A stretch of 64,000 nt of DNA from Escherichia coli (GCF_036503815.1 NZ_AP027764.1:434001-498000), one strand, 5' to 3'; counted from the stretch's first letter, positions 18,486-30,611 are shown. Made by a program: numbers and translations. Notes: a model not told the origin generated them from the sequence alone.

Positions 18486-21025
18486 GCGTTGTCCTCCACT
18501 AGAGTTACCGGGATACGTTCATACGGCGTTGCCGGACGGTGCTGTTCGCGCTCTGGCACCATCTGCACGTTCGGGTCACGCTTATCGCTGTTGATGAAGT
18601 GTTTGAAGCGAGTCTGCGCAGACGGTGTATTGACCGTTTCAGTCCACTCACACACTACCGCTTCACGCAGGCGCGCCATCTCTTCTTCCAGATGTGCGTT
18701 CAGCCCCAGTTTGTCGTCAATGATCACCGCTTTCAGGTAATCAATGCCGCCTTCGAGGTTTTCTAACCACGGTGCGGTACGCGTCAGTTTGTCGGCAGTA
18801 CGGATGTAGAACATCATGAAGCGGTCAAGATATTTGATCAGCGTTTCGCGATCGATATCCGCTGCCAGCAGATCCGCATGACGCGGTTTCATGCCGCCGT
18901 TACCGCACACATACAGGTTCCAGCCTTTTTCAGTGGCGATAATACCCACATCTTTACCTTGCGCTTCTGAACATTCACGGGTACAGCCGGAGACACCGAA
19001 CTTCATTTTGTGCGGCGTACGGATGCCTTTGTAGCGGTTTTCCAGTTCCACGCCGAGGCCGACGCTGTCGCCAACGCCGTAGCGGCACCAGGTGCTACCC
19101 ACGCAGGTTTTCGCCATACGCAGTGCTTTCGCATAGGCATGACCGGTTTCGAAACCTGCTTCAATCAGCTGACGCCAGATCTCCGGCAGATCGTCTTTCT
19201 GTGCGCCAAACATCGCCAGACGCTGGGAGCCGGTGATTTTGGTGTAGAGATTAAATTCACGCGCGATACGACCCACTGCCATCAGTCCTTCTGGGGTGAT
19301 TTCACCACCCGGAGAACGCGGGATCACCGAGTAGGTGCCGTCTTTCTGGATGTTAGCGAGGAAGTTGTCGTTAGAATCCTGTAGCGGAGTATGTTCCGGC
19401 TTCAGAATGTATTCGTTCCAGCAGGAGGCCAGCAGTGAACCGACGGTTGGTTTACAAACCTCACAACCGTAGCCTTTACCGTGTTTCGCCAGCAGTTCTT
19501 CGAAGGTTTTAATGCCTTCAACGCGGATCAAATGGAACAGTTCCTGACGTGAATAAGCAAAGTGTTCGCACAGGTTATTGTTAACTTCGATACCCTGTTT
19601 TGCCAGTTCCGCGTTCAGTACCTGAGTGACCAGCGGGATACAGCCACCGCAGCCAGTACCCGCTTTGGTTTCGGCTTTCAGCGCCGCAACGGTGTGGCAG
19701 CCTTTGTTGATGGCAGCAATCAGATCGCCTTTGGTGACGTCAAAGCAGGAGCAGATTTGCGCGCTGTCCGGCAGTTTATCAACACCGATAGACGGCTTGC
19801 CGCTACCTGAGTGCGCCGGCAGAATCAGAGAATCCGGGTTTTCCGGCAGCTCGATTGCGTTCAGCACCAGTTGCAGCAGGTTACCGTAGTCGCTGGTATC
19901 ACCCACCAGTACTGCACCGAGCAGGGTTTTGTTGTCTTCGCTGACAATCAGGCGTTTGTAGATCTCTTTACTTTCGTCGAGGTAAACGTAGCTACGTGCG
20001 CCAGGCGTGCGACCGTGAGCATCGCCAATACCGCCTACGTCTACGCCCAGCAGTTTCAGCTTGGCGCTAAGGTCAGCACCTTCAAAGGCGTTTTCGCTAC
20101 CGAGAATATGGTCAACGGCGACCTGCGCCATTTTGTAGCCAGGTGCTACCAGACCAAATACACGGTTGTTCCAGCTTGCGCATTCACCGATGGCGTAGAT
20201 ATCTGGATCGGAAGTCTGGCAGGAATCATTAATGACGATACCCCCACGAGGAGCAACGTCCAGACCACACTGGGTTGCCAGCTTATCGCGCGGACGGATA
20301 CCGGTAGAGAAGACGATAAAGTCGACTTCCAGTTCGCTGCCGTCGGCAAAACGCATGGTTTTACGCGCTTCGACACCTTCCTGCACAATCTCAAGAGTGT
20401 TTTTGCTGGTGTGAACGCGTACACCCATGCTTTCGATTTTGCGACGCAATTGCTCGCCGCCCATCTGATCAAGCTGTTCCGCCATCAGCATAGGGGCAAA
20501 TTCGATAACGTGGGTTTCAATGCCTAAGTTTTTCAGCGCGCCAGCGGCTTCCAGACCTAACAGGCCGCCGCCAACAACGGCACCGCGCTTACTGCGACGG
20601 GCGCAGGATTCAATGGCGTTGAGGTCTTCAATGGTGCGATAGACAAAGCAGTCCTGAGTATCAGAACCTTTGATTGGCGGGATCCACGGATAGGAACCGG
20701 TCGCCATGATCAGCTTGTCATAAAAAACGGTACGTCCGGCGCTGGAGTGAATCACCTTCTCCTGACGGTTGATGGTGATAGCGCGTTCGCCGACCAGAAC
20801 TTTAATACCGTGTTTTTCGTAAAAGCCTTCGCGCACCAGCGACAGCTCTTCGGCGGTGTGGTGAGAGAAGTAAGACGAGAGGTGTACGCGGTCATAAGCG
20901 ATGCGCGGTTCTTCACAGAAAACGGTAATATCAAAGTTGGCCGCATCAGATTTATCAAGAAGATCTTCGATAAAGCGATGGCCGACCATACCGTTACCGA
21001 TAATTGCGAGTCTGACTTTGCTCAT
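18482..21025 (-). CDS. nirB: Nitrite reductase (NADH) large subunit
   Basis: An 847-residue enzyme that reduces nitrite to ammonium in the cytoplasm during anaerobic growth. The order of domains is: FAD/NAD-binding oxidoreductase (IGNGMVGHRFIEDL at the start, GGGLLGLEAAGALKNLG for NADH), a BFD-like [2Fe-2S] domain (CSCFDV and GTGCGGC), and the siroheme-[4Fe-4S] part with CTRECSEAQ and VCGNGG cysteines. It is the first gene of nirBDC-cysG, driven by an FNR-dependent promoter upstream. Confidence 0.97.
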   Translation of the reverse strand: MSKVRLAIIGNGMVGHRFIEDLLDKSDAANFDITVFCEEPRIAYDRVHLSSYFSHHTAEELSLVREGFYEKHGIKVLVGERAITINRQEKVIHSSAGRTVFYDKLIMATGSYPWIPPIKGSDTQDCFVYRTIEDLNAIESCARRSKRGAVVGGGLLGLEAAGALKNLGIETHVIEFAPMLMAEQLDQMGGEQLRRKIESMGVRVHTSKNTLEIVQEGVEARKTMRFADGSELEVDFIVFSTGIRPRDKLATQCGLDVAPRGGIVINDSCQTSDPDIYAIGECASWNNRVFGLVAPGYKMAQVAVDHILGSENAFEGADLSAKLKLLGVDVGGIGDAHGRTPGARSYVYLDESKEIYKRLIVSEDNKTLLGAVLVGDTSDYGNLLQLVLNAIELPENPDSLILPAHSGSGKPSIGVDKLPDSAQICSCFDVTKGDLIAAINKGCHTVAALKAETKAGTGCGGCIPLVTQVLNAELAKQGIEVNNNLCEHFAYSRQELFHLIRVEGIKTFEELLAKHGKGYGCEVCKPTVGSLLASCWNEYILKPEHTPLQDSNDNFLANIQKDGTYSVIPRSPGGEITPEGLMAVGRIAREFNLYTKITGSQRLAMFGAQKDDLPEIWRQLIEAGFETGHAYAKALRMAKTCVGSTWCRYGVGDSVGLGVELENRYKGIRTPHKMKFGVSGCTRECSEAQGKDVGIIATEKGWNLYVCGNGGMKPRHADLLAADIDRETLIKYLDRFMMFYIRTADKLTRTAPWLENLEGGIDYLKAVIIDDKLGLNAHLEEEMARLREAVVCEWTETVNTPSAQTRFKHFINSDKRDPNVQMVPEREQHRPATPYERIPVTLVEDNA

Positions 21026-21056
21026 TTTTGCCTCGATTTCTTTTCTATTACCGCCT

Positions 21057-21126
21057 ACCTTAACGATTCAGCAACCCCGCTTATTGATGTAAATCAAATT
21101 CACCTTTATATACTCCTTAAGAGGTA
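21057..21126 (-). promoter_or_regulatory. nirB promoter with FNR and NarL/NarP sites
   Basis: An FNR box reads TTGATTTACATCAA on the minus strand (21097-21084). Upstream of it is a 7-2-7 inverted repeat TACTCCT-TA-AGAGGTA (21111-21126), the NarL/NarP type. The -10 is TAAGGT on the minus strand (21062-21057), placing the FNR site near -41. This agrees with the well-studied nirB promoter: on without oxygen and boosted by nitrate or nitrite. Confidence 0.93.
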
Positions 21127-21245
21127 TATTGCTGATTTGTATAAATTTTCTTAAGTCACGGAATTGTCTGATATTTCATTCGTGTGCAAAAAATAGACAA
21201 AATGAAAGGGTTTATAGAAATAGACGTACGTAGCGGGGTAAGTGA

Positions 21246-21280
21246 GGAAAAGGCCGGACGACGATAGCGCCGCCCGGCAT
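21246..21280 (-). terminator. tsgA terminator, REP-like hairpin
   Basis: On the minus strand GCCGGGCGGCGCTATCGTCG continues to TCCGGC and then CTTTTCC: a GC-rich hairpin after the tsgA stop, of the kind seen in REP-like termination sequences. It keeps tsgA transcripts out of the nirB promoter. Confidence 0.65.
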
Positions 21281-21286
21281 GAGCAA

Positions 21287-22468
21287 TTAATGAGAGGTCA
21301 GGGTGTTATGCTGACGGTGACGGCTGACGAAACCTAACAGGAAGCACATCACAAAGACGACAGCGTACAGACCGTTTGCCGTCAGCAGCGCCGCCTTTGG
21401 ACCGCTATGTTCAACAATCGGGCCGGTAACGACAAAGGTCAGCATGGTACCGATGGTCCCGCAGGTCAGGACAAAGTTAACCAGTTTTGGTGACGGTACT
21501 TTGGTTTGCTGTGAACCCAGGGTGATGATGGTGGTATAGATCGCGCTGGAGAAGAAGCCCAGGGCGAGAATTGACCACGCCATATGTGCCGGTGTTCCGG
21601 TGTTAAAGACGTACATCAGAATCGCAGCCAGACCAGCCAGTACGGTCAGGATACGTTGCAAATCAAAGAAGCGAAGAATAAAGCTGAACGCCCACATGCC
21701 GACCATATATGACATCCAGAAGTTACTCACCAGCGTGCCAGCGTCGTTCAGGCTCATGCCCAGGCCTTTGGCATACTCCGGCACCCAGGAGATAAAACCT
21801 AACTGACCGAGGATGTAGCACAGCGCTGCAATTGAGAGAAACAGTACGCCGATGCCCCATTTTTCTTTCGCTACCGGAGCGTCCGTTTTTGGCGCATGTT
21901 TGCCCAGTGCCGGAAACTCACAGCCGAAGGTCAGAATAAAAATAGCGACGTAAACCAGCCCGATGCAGGCATAAACCCAGTACCACTCAATGCTGCGCGC
22001 CAGCAGAAACGCGGCGATCATTGGGAAAATCATCCCTGCCATACTGAAGAAGGAGTCGGTAAATAACAGGCGAGAACCGCGCTGACGCCCTTCATACATT
22101 TGTGTTATCAGGAATGTACCAATCGACATAGTGATACCGCTGACCACCCCGAGAATGAACATCGCTGCCGAGAAAAGCGCCAGGCTGTGGCTAAACATCA
22201 AACCAGCAACCGCCAGCATCATCAGGAGAAAGCCAAAACGTAACTGCGTTTTTAACGGGACGATTTCCATCAGCCAGGCATTGAGGAAGATAGAGATTAA
22301 AATGCCAGCATTGAGGAAGGTGAAGGTGTTACTCATACTGGAAACAGGCAGATTGAAATAATCGGCGATATTTCCCATCACCATCCCGGTGACAATAACC
22401 AACGCACCCGTCAGTGCGTAGGAGAGAAAGCTAATCCATGTGAGCTTGATGCGATTGCTGTTAGTCAT
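21287..22468 (-). CDS. tsgA: TsgA, major facilitator superfamily transporter
   Basis: A 393-residue membrane protein with about twelve helices and the MFS loop pattern, matching E. coli TsgA (YhfC). Its substrate is unknown; the Salmonella homologue was noted as induced by tellurite. It reads toward nirB but is separated from it by a hairpin and the nirB promoter. A 270-base region separates it from divergent ppiA. Confidence 0.93.
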   Translation of the reverse strand: MTNSNRIKLTWISFLSYALTGALVIVTGMVMGNIADYFNLPVSSMSNTFTFLNAGILISIFLNAWLMEIVPLKTQLRFGFLLMMLAVAGLMFSHSLALFSAAMFILGVVSGITMSIGTFLITQMYEGRQRGSRLLFTDSFFSMAGMIFPMIAAFLLARSIEWYWVYACIGLVYVAIFILTFGCEFPALGKHAPKTDAPVAKEKWGIGVLFLSIAALCYILGQLGFISWVPEYAKGLGMSLNDAGTLVSNFWMSYMVGMWAFSFILRFFDLQRILTVLAGLAAILMYVFNTGTPAHMAWSILALGFFSSAIYTTIITLGSQQTKVPSPKLVNFVLTCGTIGTMLTFVVTGPIVEHSGPKAALLTANGLYAVVFVMCFLLGFVSRHRQHNTLTSH

Positions 22469-23311
<843 letters not shown>

Positions 23312-23320
23312 TGATTTCTC

Positions 23321-23350
23321 GCGCGGGCAATCTTGCCCGCGCTTCTGCTC
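23321..23350 (+). terminator. ppiA terminator hairpin
   Basis: GCGCGGGCAA (23321-23330) and TTGCCCGCGC (23333-23342) form a very stable stem right after ppiA. The T tract (TTCTGCTC) is weak, so termination may be partial. Confidence 0.6.
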
Positions 23351-23415
23351 TCCCGGCGTAACCCGGATTTGCCGCTTATACTTGTGGCAAATGGACACGT
23401 TCAGGGAGGCATCAA

Positions 23416-23583
23416 GTGAAGAAACTCACCGATAAGCAAAAGTCCCGTCTCTGGGAGCTTCAGCGTAATCGTAATTTCCAGGCCAGTCGCCGTCTTGAAG
23501 GCGTCGAGATGCCTTTAGTTACTCTTACTGCCGCAGAGGCTTTAGCGCGCCTTGAAGAGCTGAGGAGGCACTATGAGCGATAA
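23416..23583 (+). CDS. yhfG: YhfG, antitoxin of the Fic protein
   Basis: A 55-residue small protein starting at GTG 23416 after an AGGGAGG ribosome binding site; it ends [20 protein letters not shown] then HYER. It carries the Fic-inhibitory helix motif (S/T)xxxE(G/N) as SRRLEG, Ser24 to Gly29, with Glu28 as the residue that would block ATP binding in the Fic active site. This fits the known EcFicA role of YhfG. It overlaps the fic start by 11 bases, the usual class I antitoxin arrangement. Confidence 0.93.
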   Translation: MKKLTDKQKSRLWELQRNRNFQASRRLEGVEMPLVTLTAAEALARLEELRRHYER

Positions 23584-24175
23584 ATTCGGCGAAGGGCGCG
23601 ATCCGTATCTTTATCCTGGCCTTGATATCATGCGTAACCGGCTGAACATCCGCCAGCAACAGCGGCTGGAACAGGCCGCTTACGAAATGACGGCGCTGCG
23701 TGCTGCGACCATTGAGCTTGGTCCGCTGGTGCGCGGTTTACCGCATTTGCGCACTATCCATCGCCAGCTGTATCAGGATATTTTCGACTGGGCGGGGCAA
23801 CTGCGTGAAGTTGATATTTATCAGGGTGATACGCCGTTCTGCCACTTTGCTTATATCGAAAAAGAGGGCAATGCCCTGATGCAGGATCTGGAGGAAGAAG
23901 GGTATCTGGTTGGCCTGGAGAAAGCGAAGTTCGTCGAGCGGCTGGCACACTACTATTGTGAAATTAACGTCCTGCATCCCTTCCGTGCGGGAAGTGGTCT
24001 GGCACAGCGTATCTTCTTCGAGCAACTGGCGATTCATGCTGGTTATCAACTGAGCTGGCAGGGTATCGAAAAAGAGGCCTGGAATCAGGCAAATCAGAGT
24101 GGGGCAATGGGGGATCTCACTGCGCTGCAGACGATATTTAGCAAAGTGGTAAGCGAAGCCGGGGAATCTGAGTAA
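23573..24175 (+). CDS. fic: Fic protein with degenerate active-site motif
   Basis: A 200-residue Fic-fold protein (EcFicT), partner of YhfG. The catalytic Fic motif HxFx(D/E)GNGRxxR appears here as [12 protein letters not shown] (His135 to Arg146): the His is kept but the acidic residue is Ala139, Asn is Ser141 and the first Arg is Leu143. AMPylation activity is therefore expected to be very weak or lost. Gly55, the residue changed in the classical filamentation mutant fic-1, is wild type. It is followed by pabA after 31 bases. Confidence 0.95.
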   Translation: MSDKFGEGRDPYLYPGLDIMRNRLNIRQQQRLEQAAYEMTALRAATIELGPLVRGLPHLRTIHRQLYQDIFDWAGQLREVDIYQGDTPFCHFAYIEKEGNALMQDLEEEGYLVGLEKAKFVERLAHYYCEINVLHPFRAGSGLAQRIFFEQLAIHAGYQLSWQGIEKEAWNQANQSGAMGDLTALQTIFSKVVSEAGESE

Positions 24176-24206
24176 AATAGCGCGGTTCTTTCGTACCGGA
24201 GCCGCC

Positions 24207-24770
24207 ATGATCCTGCTTATTGATAACTACGATTCTTTCACCTGGAACCTCTACCAGTACTTTTGTGAACTGGGGGCCGACGTGTTGGTTAAGCGCAACG
24301 ATGCGTTAACGTTGGCGGATATCGACACACTCAAACCGCAGAAAATTGTTATCTCACCTGGACCCTGTACGCCGGACGATGCAGGGATCTCCCTTGACGT
24401 TATTCGCCACTACGCCGGCAGTTTGCCGATTCTTGGCGTCTGCCTCGGTCATCAGGCAATGGCGCAGGCTTTTGGTGGCAAAGTTGTGCGCGCCGCAAAG
24501 GTGATGCACGGCAAAACCTCGCCGATCACACATAACGGTGAGGGCGTATTTAAGGGGCTGGCAAATCCACTCACCGTGACACGCTACCATTCGCTGGTGG
24601 TGGAGCCTGACTCATTACCGGAGTGCTTTGAAGTGACGGCCTGGAGCGAAACCCGCGAGATTATGGGGATTCGTCATCGCCAGTGGGATCTGGAAGGCGT
24701 GCAGTTCCATCCAGAAAGTATTCTCAGCGAACAAGGGCATCAACTGCTGGCTAATTTCCTGGAGCGCTGA
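24207..24770 (+). CDS. pabA: Aminodeoxychorismate synthase glutamine amidotransferase
   Basis: A 187-residue class I glutamine amidotransferase that supplies ammonia to PabB in making 4-amino-4-deoxychorismate for folate. The catalytic Cys79 lies in [10 protein letters not shown] and the His/Glu pair in QFHPESIL. The gene follows fic closely, probably as yhfG-fic-pabA, the K-12 arrangement. Confidence 0.97.
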   Translation: MILLIDNYDSFTWNLYQYFCELGADVLVKRNDALTLADIDTLKPQKIVISPGPCTPDDAGISLDVIRHYAGSLPILGVCLGHQAMAQAFGGKVVRAAKVMHGKTSPITHNGEGVFKGLANPLTVTRYHSLVVEPDSLPECFEVTAWSETREIMGIRHRQWDLEGVQFHPESILSEQGHQLLANFLER

Positions 24771-24786
24771 TTTCTGATTGCCATTT

Positions 24787-24825
24787 AGTGATTTTTTATG
24801 CATATTTTGTGATTATAATTTCACA
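24787..24825 (+). promoter_or_regulatory. argD promoter with two ARG boxes
   Basis: Two 18-bp ARG boxes, 24787-24804 (AGTGATTTTTTATGCATA) and 24808-24825 (TGTGATTATAATTTCACA), are spaced 3 bp apart, the standard arrangement for an ArgR hexamer with arginine. TATAAT inside the second box (24814-24819) is a likely -10, so repressor binding would block RNA polymerase. Confidence 0.9.
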
Positions 24826-24840
24826 TTGGTTTATGCGTAA

Positions 24841-26076
<1,236 letters not shown>

Positions 26077-26078
26077 AT

Positions 26079-26142
26079 AAGACGCGTCAGCGTCGCATCA
26101 GGCAAAAGATATCGGATGCGGCGTGAACGCCTTATCCGATGG
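26079..26142. repeat. REP/BIME element between argD and yhfK
   Basis: GACGCGTCAGCGTCGCATCA followed by GGC, then CGGATGCGGCGTGAACGCCT continuing to TATCCG, are typical halves of repetitive extragenic palindromes. They fill the short space between the convergent argD and yhfK stops and may protect message ends or bind gyrase or IHF. Confidence 0.85.
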
Positions 26143-26153
26143 TTTAGCCTGTA

Positions 26154-28244
26154 TTACGCCTTCGAATCCCGCAACTTGCGACTCAGCCAAATCCCATGAT
26201 GCGGTCGCTGCCGCCATGCCATCGACGAAATGGTGTGCATGGTGTTCAGATGACCAATAACCCGTTGTAAATGCTGCTCCAGCGTACCTGCCGCACCTTC
26301 GTGCGGCTGCATCTCCGGCGCATCCATGATATTGGCATCGCCAGAACTCCCCGGTTCGTCATACTCCAGTCGCTGCTGACAACGCTGAATGGCGATTTCA
26401 CAAGACTGTAAATACTCTTGTGCCAGTTCAGGTGGCAATGCCCGGTGTTCCCGCGCCAGCGTGGTCATAGCATTAATATGCTCAACAATAAATTGGCTGT
26501 GTGTTACCCACAGTTTCATATCTGCCAGATAATGGCTGTTGAACGCCGGTTCCTGCATCGCCTGATTCAATGAGTTATACAGAGTGTTATGCGCTTGATT
26601 TACCCGCATTCGCTGCCAGGCCAGTGGCGTAGGTTGCGGATCCTCGCTCAGAATCAAACGAATCGCTTCCTGATAGGCTTCTAAAGCGTCATGGGCGTTT
26701 TTACGCAATAACCCGCTCTGCCACTGCGGCCACAGCCAGACAGTTCCGCCGAAAGCAATCAAACAACCAATAATGGTGTCGATAAGACGCGGAAGAATGT
26801 ACTGCTCACCGTTCAGCCACAACAGTTGCAGGGTATATACTGCGGTAATGGTAAAACCGACCGTCGCCCAGCCGTAGTTTTTGCGCAATATCAGGTAGCT
26901 GGCGAGGGTGGTAATCAGCATCAACGTCAGGGTATAACCTTCGGGAATTTTAAAGTGCAGGGCAACGCCCGCAATGATTAACCCGACCACGGTTCCCACA
27001 GAACGATTCACAATTCGCAGGCGAGTCGCGCCGTAACCATTTTGCGTCACCAGCAATACCGTCATCAGGATCCAGTACGACTTCGGCAGATGCAGCGCGG
27101 TACCCATCAGGCTGGCAACACTTAACATCACACTCAGTCGTCCAGCATTGCGTAGCGCCGGAGATTTCAGTGACAGATAACTTTTTAGCGCCGGCAGTAA
27201 CGGCATTCGCCGCTGTTTATCGGCCAGTAAATCACGGGCATAGAGCGGTTTTTGGGTGCGTAGTACACGAGCGATGCGGCTGAAGTGCCAATAGCAGAAT
27301 TGCCCAACCGGATTATCCGGATGCTGGCGGGCGATTTTTTCCAGCGCGCCAATTTGTTTTTCCATTGTAAAGCGCGTCGGCAGGCGATGGTAAAGAATGT
27401 CATCAGCCAGCACGCGCAGGCGAGTGGCGACAGTTTGCGCATTCCAGCGGATAACTTCTTCCGCATGGCTACGCTCGACCAGCTTTTGCACCTCTTCCGG
27501 CTGATGCAAGCTGACCGAAATATGTTCCTGTAAATCCAGCGCCTCCTGGAAAATACGCAGCATCCGCTTGTAGTCAGTATTATTTTGCGCGGAAAGCATA
27601 TGCATTTGCTGATAGCACTGAGTAATTAAATCGACCGCTTTTTGCTGGCGCACCAGCAGCGGCGGCAATGCTTTTTCAGGATCGGTGTGCTGGGTAAGCA
27701 GGCTGTATTTGGTTTCGCAATAATCCGCCAGTTCACGGTACAGCAAGCTTAGTGACTCGCGTAGCGGTTGTTCGCGCCAGATCCAGAACCAAAACCAGTT
27801 AAACAATCCGTACCAGAGAGTGCCCAGCGCATAGATGAGCAACGGTTCCCAGACCGGCATGTATCCCGCCAGACTGAGGGTAAAAATGGCGGCGAGCAGC
27901 GATGCGGGAAGCAATTTTGCGTGCAATGGCCCCAGCTCAGCAGTGACACCAAGCACCAGCGTTAATCCGGTCAGCAAAAAGGGCAGGGGAACATCTTTTG
28001 CCAGTAGTAGCTGTGTCAGCAAGCTACAGGTGGCAAACAGTGACGCACCAATGATTAAGCGTTTGAAAAAACGTTTATGAGGCGTATCAAGGCCCGCAAT
28101 ATTGCAACAGGCTGGAACGAGGGAGAAGAGCAGACCGAATCGTAATTCGCCAAGCATTAACCCAACGGCCACGGGCAAACATAGCACCAGCGTTTGTCGT
28201 AGTGCATAGTTGATATCGGGGTGATAAATCAGTCTGCGCCACAT
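26154..28244 (-). CDS. yhfK: YhfK, FUSC-family inner-membrane protein
   Basis: About 696 residues from ATG 28244 (MWRRLIYHPDINYAL); an in-frame TTG at 28256 would add four residues without a better ribosome site. Two blocks of membrane helices (about residues 15-150 and 390-520) flank a large soluble middle part, the plan of FUSC/YccS/aromatic acid exporter proteins. Substrate and role are unknown. It is transcribed in the same direction as crp and starts about 50 bases downstream of it. Confidence 0.9.
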   Translation of the reverse strand: MWRRLIYHPDINYALRQTLVLCLPVAVGLMLGELRFGLLFSLVPACCNIAGLDTPHKRFFKRLIIGASLFATCSLLTQLLLAKDVPLPFLLTGLTLVLGVTAELGPLHAKLLPASLLAAIFTLSLAGYMPVWEPLLIYALGTLWYGLFNWFWFWIWREQPLRESLSLLYRELADYCETKYSLLTQHTDPEKALPPLLVRQQKAVDLITQCYQQMHMLSAQNNTDYKRMLRIFQEALDLQEHISVSLHQPEEVQKLVERSHAEEVIRWNAQTVATRLRVLADDILYHRLPTRFTMEKQIGALEKIARQHPDNPVGQFCYWHFSRIARVLRTQKPLYARDLLADKQRRMPLLPALKSYLSLKSPALRNAGRLSVMLSVASLMGTALHLPKSYWILMTVLLVTQNGYGATRLRIVNRSVGTVVGLIIAGVALHFKIPEGYTLTLMLITTLASYLILRKNYGWATVGFTITAVYTLQLLWLNGEQYILPRLIDTIIGCLIAFGGTVWLWPQWQSGLLRKNAHDALEAYQEAIRLILSEDPQPTPLAWQRMRVNQAHNTLYNSLNQAMQEPAFNSHYLADMKLWVTHSQFIVEHINAMTTLAREHRALPPELAQEYLQSCEIAIQRCQQRLEYDEPGSSGDANIMDAPEMQPHEGAAGTLEQHLQRVIGHLNTMHTISSMAWRQRPHHGIWLSRKLRDSKA

Positions 28245-28294
28245 CGGGGGAAACAAAATGGCGCGCTACTCAGTAACGCGCCACTCCGACGGGA

Positions 28295-28927
28295 TTAACG
28301 AGTGCCGTAAACGACGATGGTTTTACCGTGTGCGGAGATCAGGTTCTGATCTTCCAGCATCTTCAGAATGCGCCCCACGGTTTCACGAGAACAGCCGACA
28401 ATCTGACCGATTTCCTGACGGGTAATTTTGATTTGCATACCGTCCGGGTGAGTCATGGCATCCGGTTGTTTTGCCAGGTTCAGCAGAGTCTGTGCAATGC
28501 GGCCCGTCACGTCGAGGAACGCCAGGTTGCCCACTTTCTCTGAAGTGACTTGCAAACGACGCGCCATCTGTGCAGAAAGACGCATCAGAATGTCCGGGTT
28601 TACCTGAATCAATTGGCGAAATTTTTTGTATGAAATTTCAGCCACTTCACAGGCGGTTTTCGCACGTACCCATGCGCTACGTTCCTGGCCTTCTTCAAAC
28701 AGGCCCAGTTCGCCAATAAAATCACCCTGATTCAGATAGGAGAGGATCATTTCTTTACCCTCTTCATCTTTGATCAGCACTGCCACAGAGCCTTTAACGA
28801 TGTAGTACAGCGTTTCCGCTTTTTCACCCTGGTGAATAAGCGTGCTCTTGGATGGGTACTTATGAATGTGGCAATGAGACAAGAACCATTCGAGAGTCGG
28901 GTCTGTTTGCGGTTTGCCAAGCACCAT
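28295..28927 (-). CDS. crp: cAMP receptor protein
   Basis: The 210-residue global regulator that binds cAMP and then TGTGA-N6-TCACA sites. The N-terminal cyclic-nucleotide domain has the [18 protein letters not shown] phosphate-binding cassette. The C-terminal helix-turn-helix is [20 protein letters not shown]. The sequence looks wild type. Its control region lies at 28928-29229, shared with divergent yhfA. Confidence 0.99.
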
Positions 28928-29229
28928 GCGCGGTTATCCTCTGTTATAAGCTTTCTCCAGAGCCAGAAAACGCCGCTGTCTCTGGATTGCCGAAATTGTG
29001 CTTCCCGCTACCTGGGAAGGGGCTATCAACTGTACTGCACGGTAATGTGACGTCCTTTGCATACATGCAGTACATCAATGTATTACTGTAGCATCCTGAC
29101 TGTTTTAGCATAGCTTTCGCTTTGTGTCTCCTGGTGTCTCGCTTCAGCATGACCCAGGTCGCCTTCCGTTGCGCGATTTGGTTAGTACGCGTACTCTGTC
29201 AGGAAAATTGACGCAGTGGAGTAGCAAAA
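28928..29229. promoter_or_regulatory. crp/yhfA divergent control region with a CRP site
   Basis: This 302-base region holds no gene. A CRP site, TGTGA-CGTCCT-TTGCA, lies at 29046-29061. crp is known to have a leader of about 167 bases, which puts its start near 29094 and this site near +41, the known autoregulatory position. A possible -10 is TAAAAC on the minus strand (29107-29102), with GAGACA 17 bases further up. Promoters are judged by eye and by the known layout. Confidence 0.65.
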
Positions 29230-29634
29230 ATGCAAGCGCGAGTGAAGTGGGTCGAAGGGTTAACTTTTCTGGGCGAATCCGCCTCTGGTCACCAGATTTT
29301 AATGGATGGCAACTCAGGCGATAAAGCGCCAAGTCCGATGGAAATGGTGTTGATGGCGGCGGGGGGCTGTAGCGCCATCGATGTGGTTTCTATCCTGCAA
29401 AAGGGGCGTCAGGATGTGGTCGATTGTGAAGTAAAATTGACCTCTGAACGCCGCGAAGAGGCACCACGCCTGTTTACGCACATTAATCTGCATTTTATCG
29501 TCACCGGTCGCGACCTGAAAGACGCAGCGGTTTCGCGTGCGGTAGATCTCTCTGCCGAGAAATATTGTTCAGTGGCGTTGATGCTGGAAAAAGCGGTGAA
29601 TATTACTCACTCGTATGAAGTGGTTGCCGCGTGA
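29230..29634 (+). CDS. yhfA: YhfA, OsmC-family protein
   Basis: A 134-residue OsmC/Ohr-like protein. Two cysteines of the family type are present, in AAGGCSAIDV and in KYCSVALML, as in peroxiredoxin-like OsmC proteins that reduce organic hydroperoxides; the substrate of YhfA is not established. It diverges from crp. It is followed by a hairpin shared with convergent prkB. Confidence 0.92.
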   Translation: MQARVKWVEGLTFLGESASGHQILMDGNSGDKAPSPMEMVLMAAGGCSAIDVVSILQKGRQDVVDCEVKLTSERREEAPRLFTHINLHFIVTGRDLKDAAVSRAVDLSAEKYCSVALMLEKAVNITHSYEVVAA

Positions 29635-29652
29635 TTTGATGTCAGGAGTACG

Positions 29653-29678
29653 ATGCCGGATAATTGTTTATCCGGCAT
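29653..29678. terminator. Bidirectional terminator between yhfA and prkB
   Basis: ATGCCGGATAA (29653-29663) pairs with TTATCCGGCAT (29668-29678) across a 4-base loop between two convergent genes. The hairpin resembles REP-type sequences; no long T run follows, so strength is uncertain. Confidence 0.65.
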
Positions 29679-29688
29679 ATTAGCAGAG

Positions 29689-30558
29689 TTACTCGATTTT
29701 CTTTCCTTCCATCAATCGTTGCACCAGTGGCAGCATAATTAACTCCATTGCCAGACCCATTTTACCGCCCGGCACCACTAATGTATTGATGTGGGAAATG
29801 AATGAGCCCTGCAACATCGCAAGCAGCCAGGGGAAATCGATCCCTTCCAGATTACGAAAATGGATCACCACAAAGCTTTCATCCAGCGACGGGATAGCTT
29901 TTGCCGCGAACGGGTTTGAGGTGTCAACGGTGGGGACGCGCTGGAAGTTAAGATGGGTGCGGGAAAACTGCGGTGTGATGTAGTTGATATAGTCTTCCAT
30001 TGAGCGCACTACTGAGTCCATCACTGCTTCTCGTGAGTGCCCGCGCTCGCTGGTGTCGCGGATCAGTTTTTGAATCCACTCCAGGTTAACGATAGGCACC
30101 ACGCCAACCAGTAAATCCACATGTTGCGCAACGTTATGATGTGGTGTGACCACGCCGCCGTGTAGCCCTTCATAAAACAGTACATCAGTGGGTTCCGGTA
30201 AAGGTTGCCATGGGGTGAATGTTCCCGGCACCTGATTCCACGGTACCGCTTCGTCGTACGTATGCAGATATTTGCGTGATTTTCCTTTGCCGCTCTGACC
30301 GTATTCAATGAAGGTTTGTTCCAGCAGGCCGAAGTCGTTCGCTTCGGGGCCAAAGTAGCTGATATGCCGCCCGGCATCACGCGCCTTGCGGATCGCCATG
30401 TCCATTTCCGGGCGCGTGTAACGGTGAAAACTGTCGCCTTCCACCTCAGCTGCATGCAGATTTAACTGCGCGAATATTTTACGAAACGCGAGACTGGTGG
30501 TGGTGGTCCCCGCGCCGCTGGATCCTGTTACCGCAATGACCGGATGTTTGGCAGACAT
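29689..30558 (-). CDS. prkB: PrkB, putative phosphoribulokinase
   Basis: A 289-residue P-loop kinase of the phosphoribulokinase/uridine kinase family, with AVTGSSGAGTTTTSLAF as the nucleotide loop and FYEGLHGGVV downstream. Carbon fixation is absent in E. coli, so the true substrate is probably another phosphate ester; the name comes from similarity only. It lies downstream of yheU in the yheS-yheT-yheU-prkB group. Confidence 0.9.
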   Translation of the reverse strand: MSAKHPVIAVTGSSGAGTTTTSLAFRKIFAQLNLHAAEVEGDSFHRYTRPEMDMAIRKARDAGRHISYFGPEANDFGLLEQTFIEYGQSGKGKSRKYLHTYDEAVPWNQVPGTFTPWQPLPEPTDVLFYEGLHGGVVTPHHNVAQHVDLLVGVVPIVNLEWIQKLIRDTSERGHSREAVMDSVVRSMEDYINYITPQFSRTHLNFQRVPTVDTSNPFAAKAIPSLDESFVVIHFRNLEGIDFPWLLAMLQGSFISHINTLVVPGGKMGLAMELIMLPLVQRLMEGKKIE

Positions 30559-30611
30559 AGTAACTCCATGACTTAGCTATCATTATTATCTCGTCCGCCG
30601 ACGGCTGCAGG

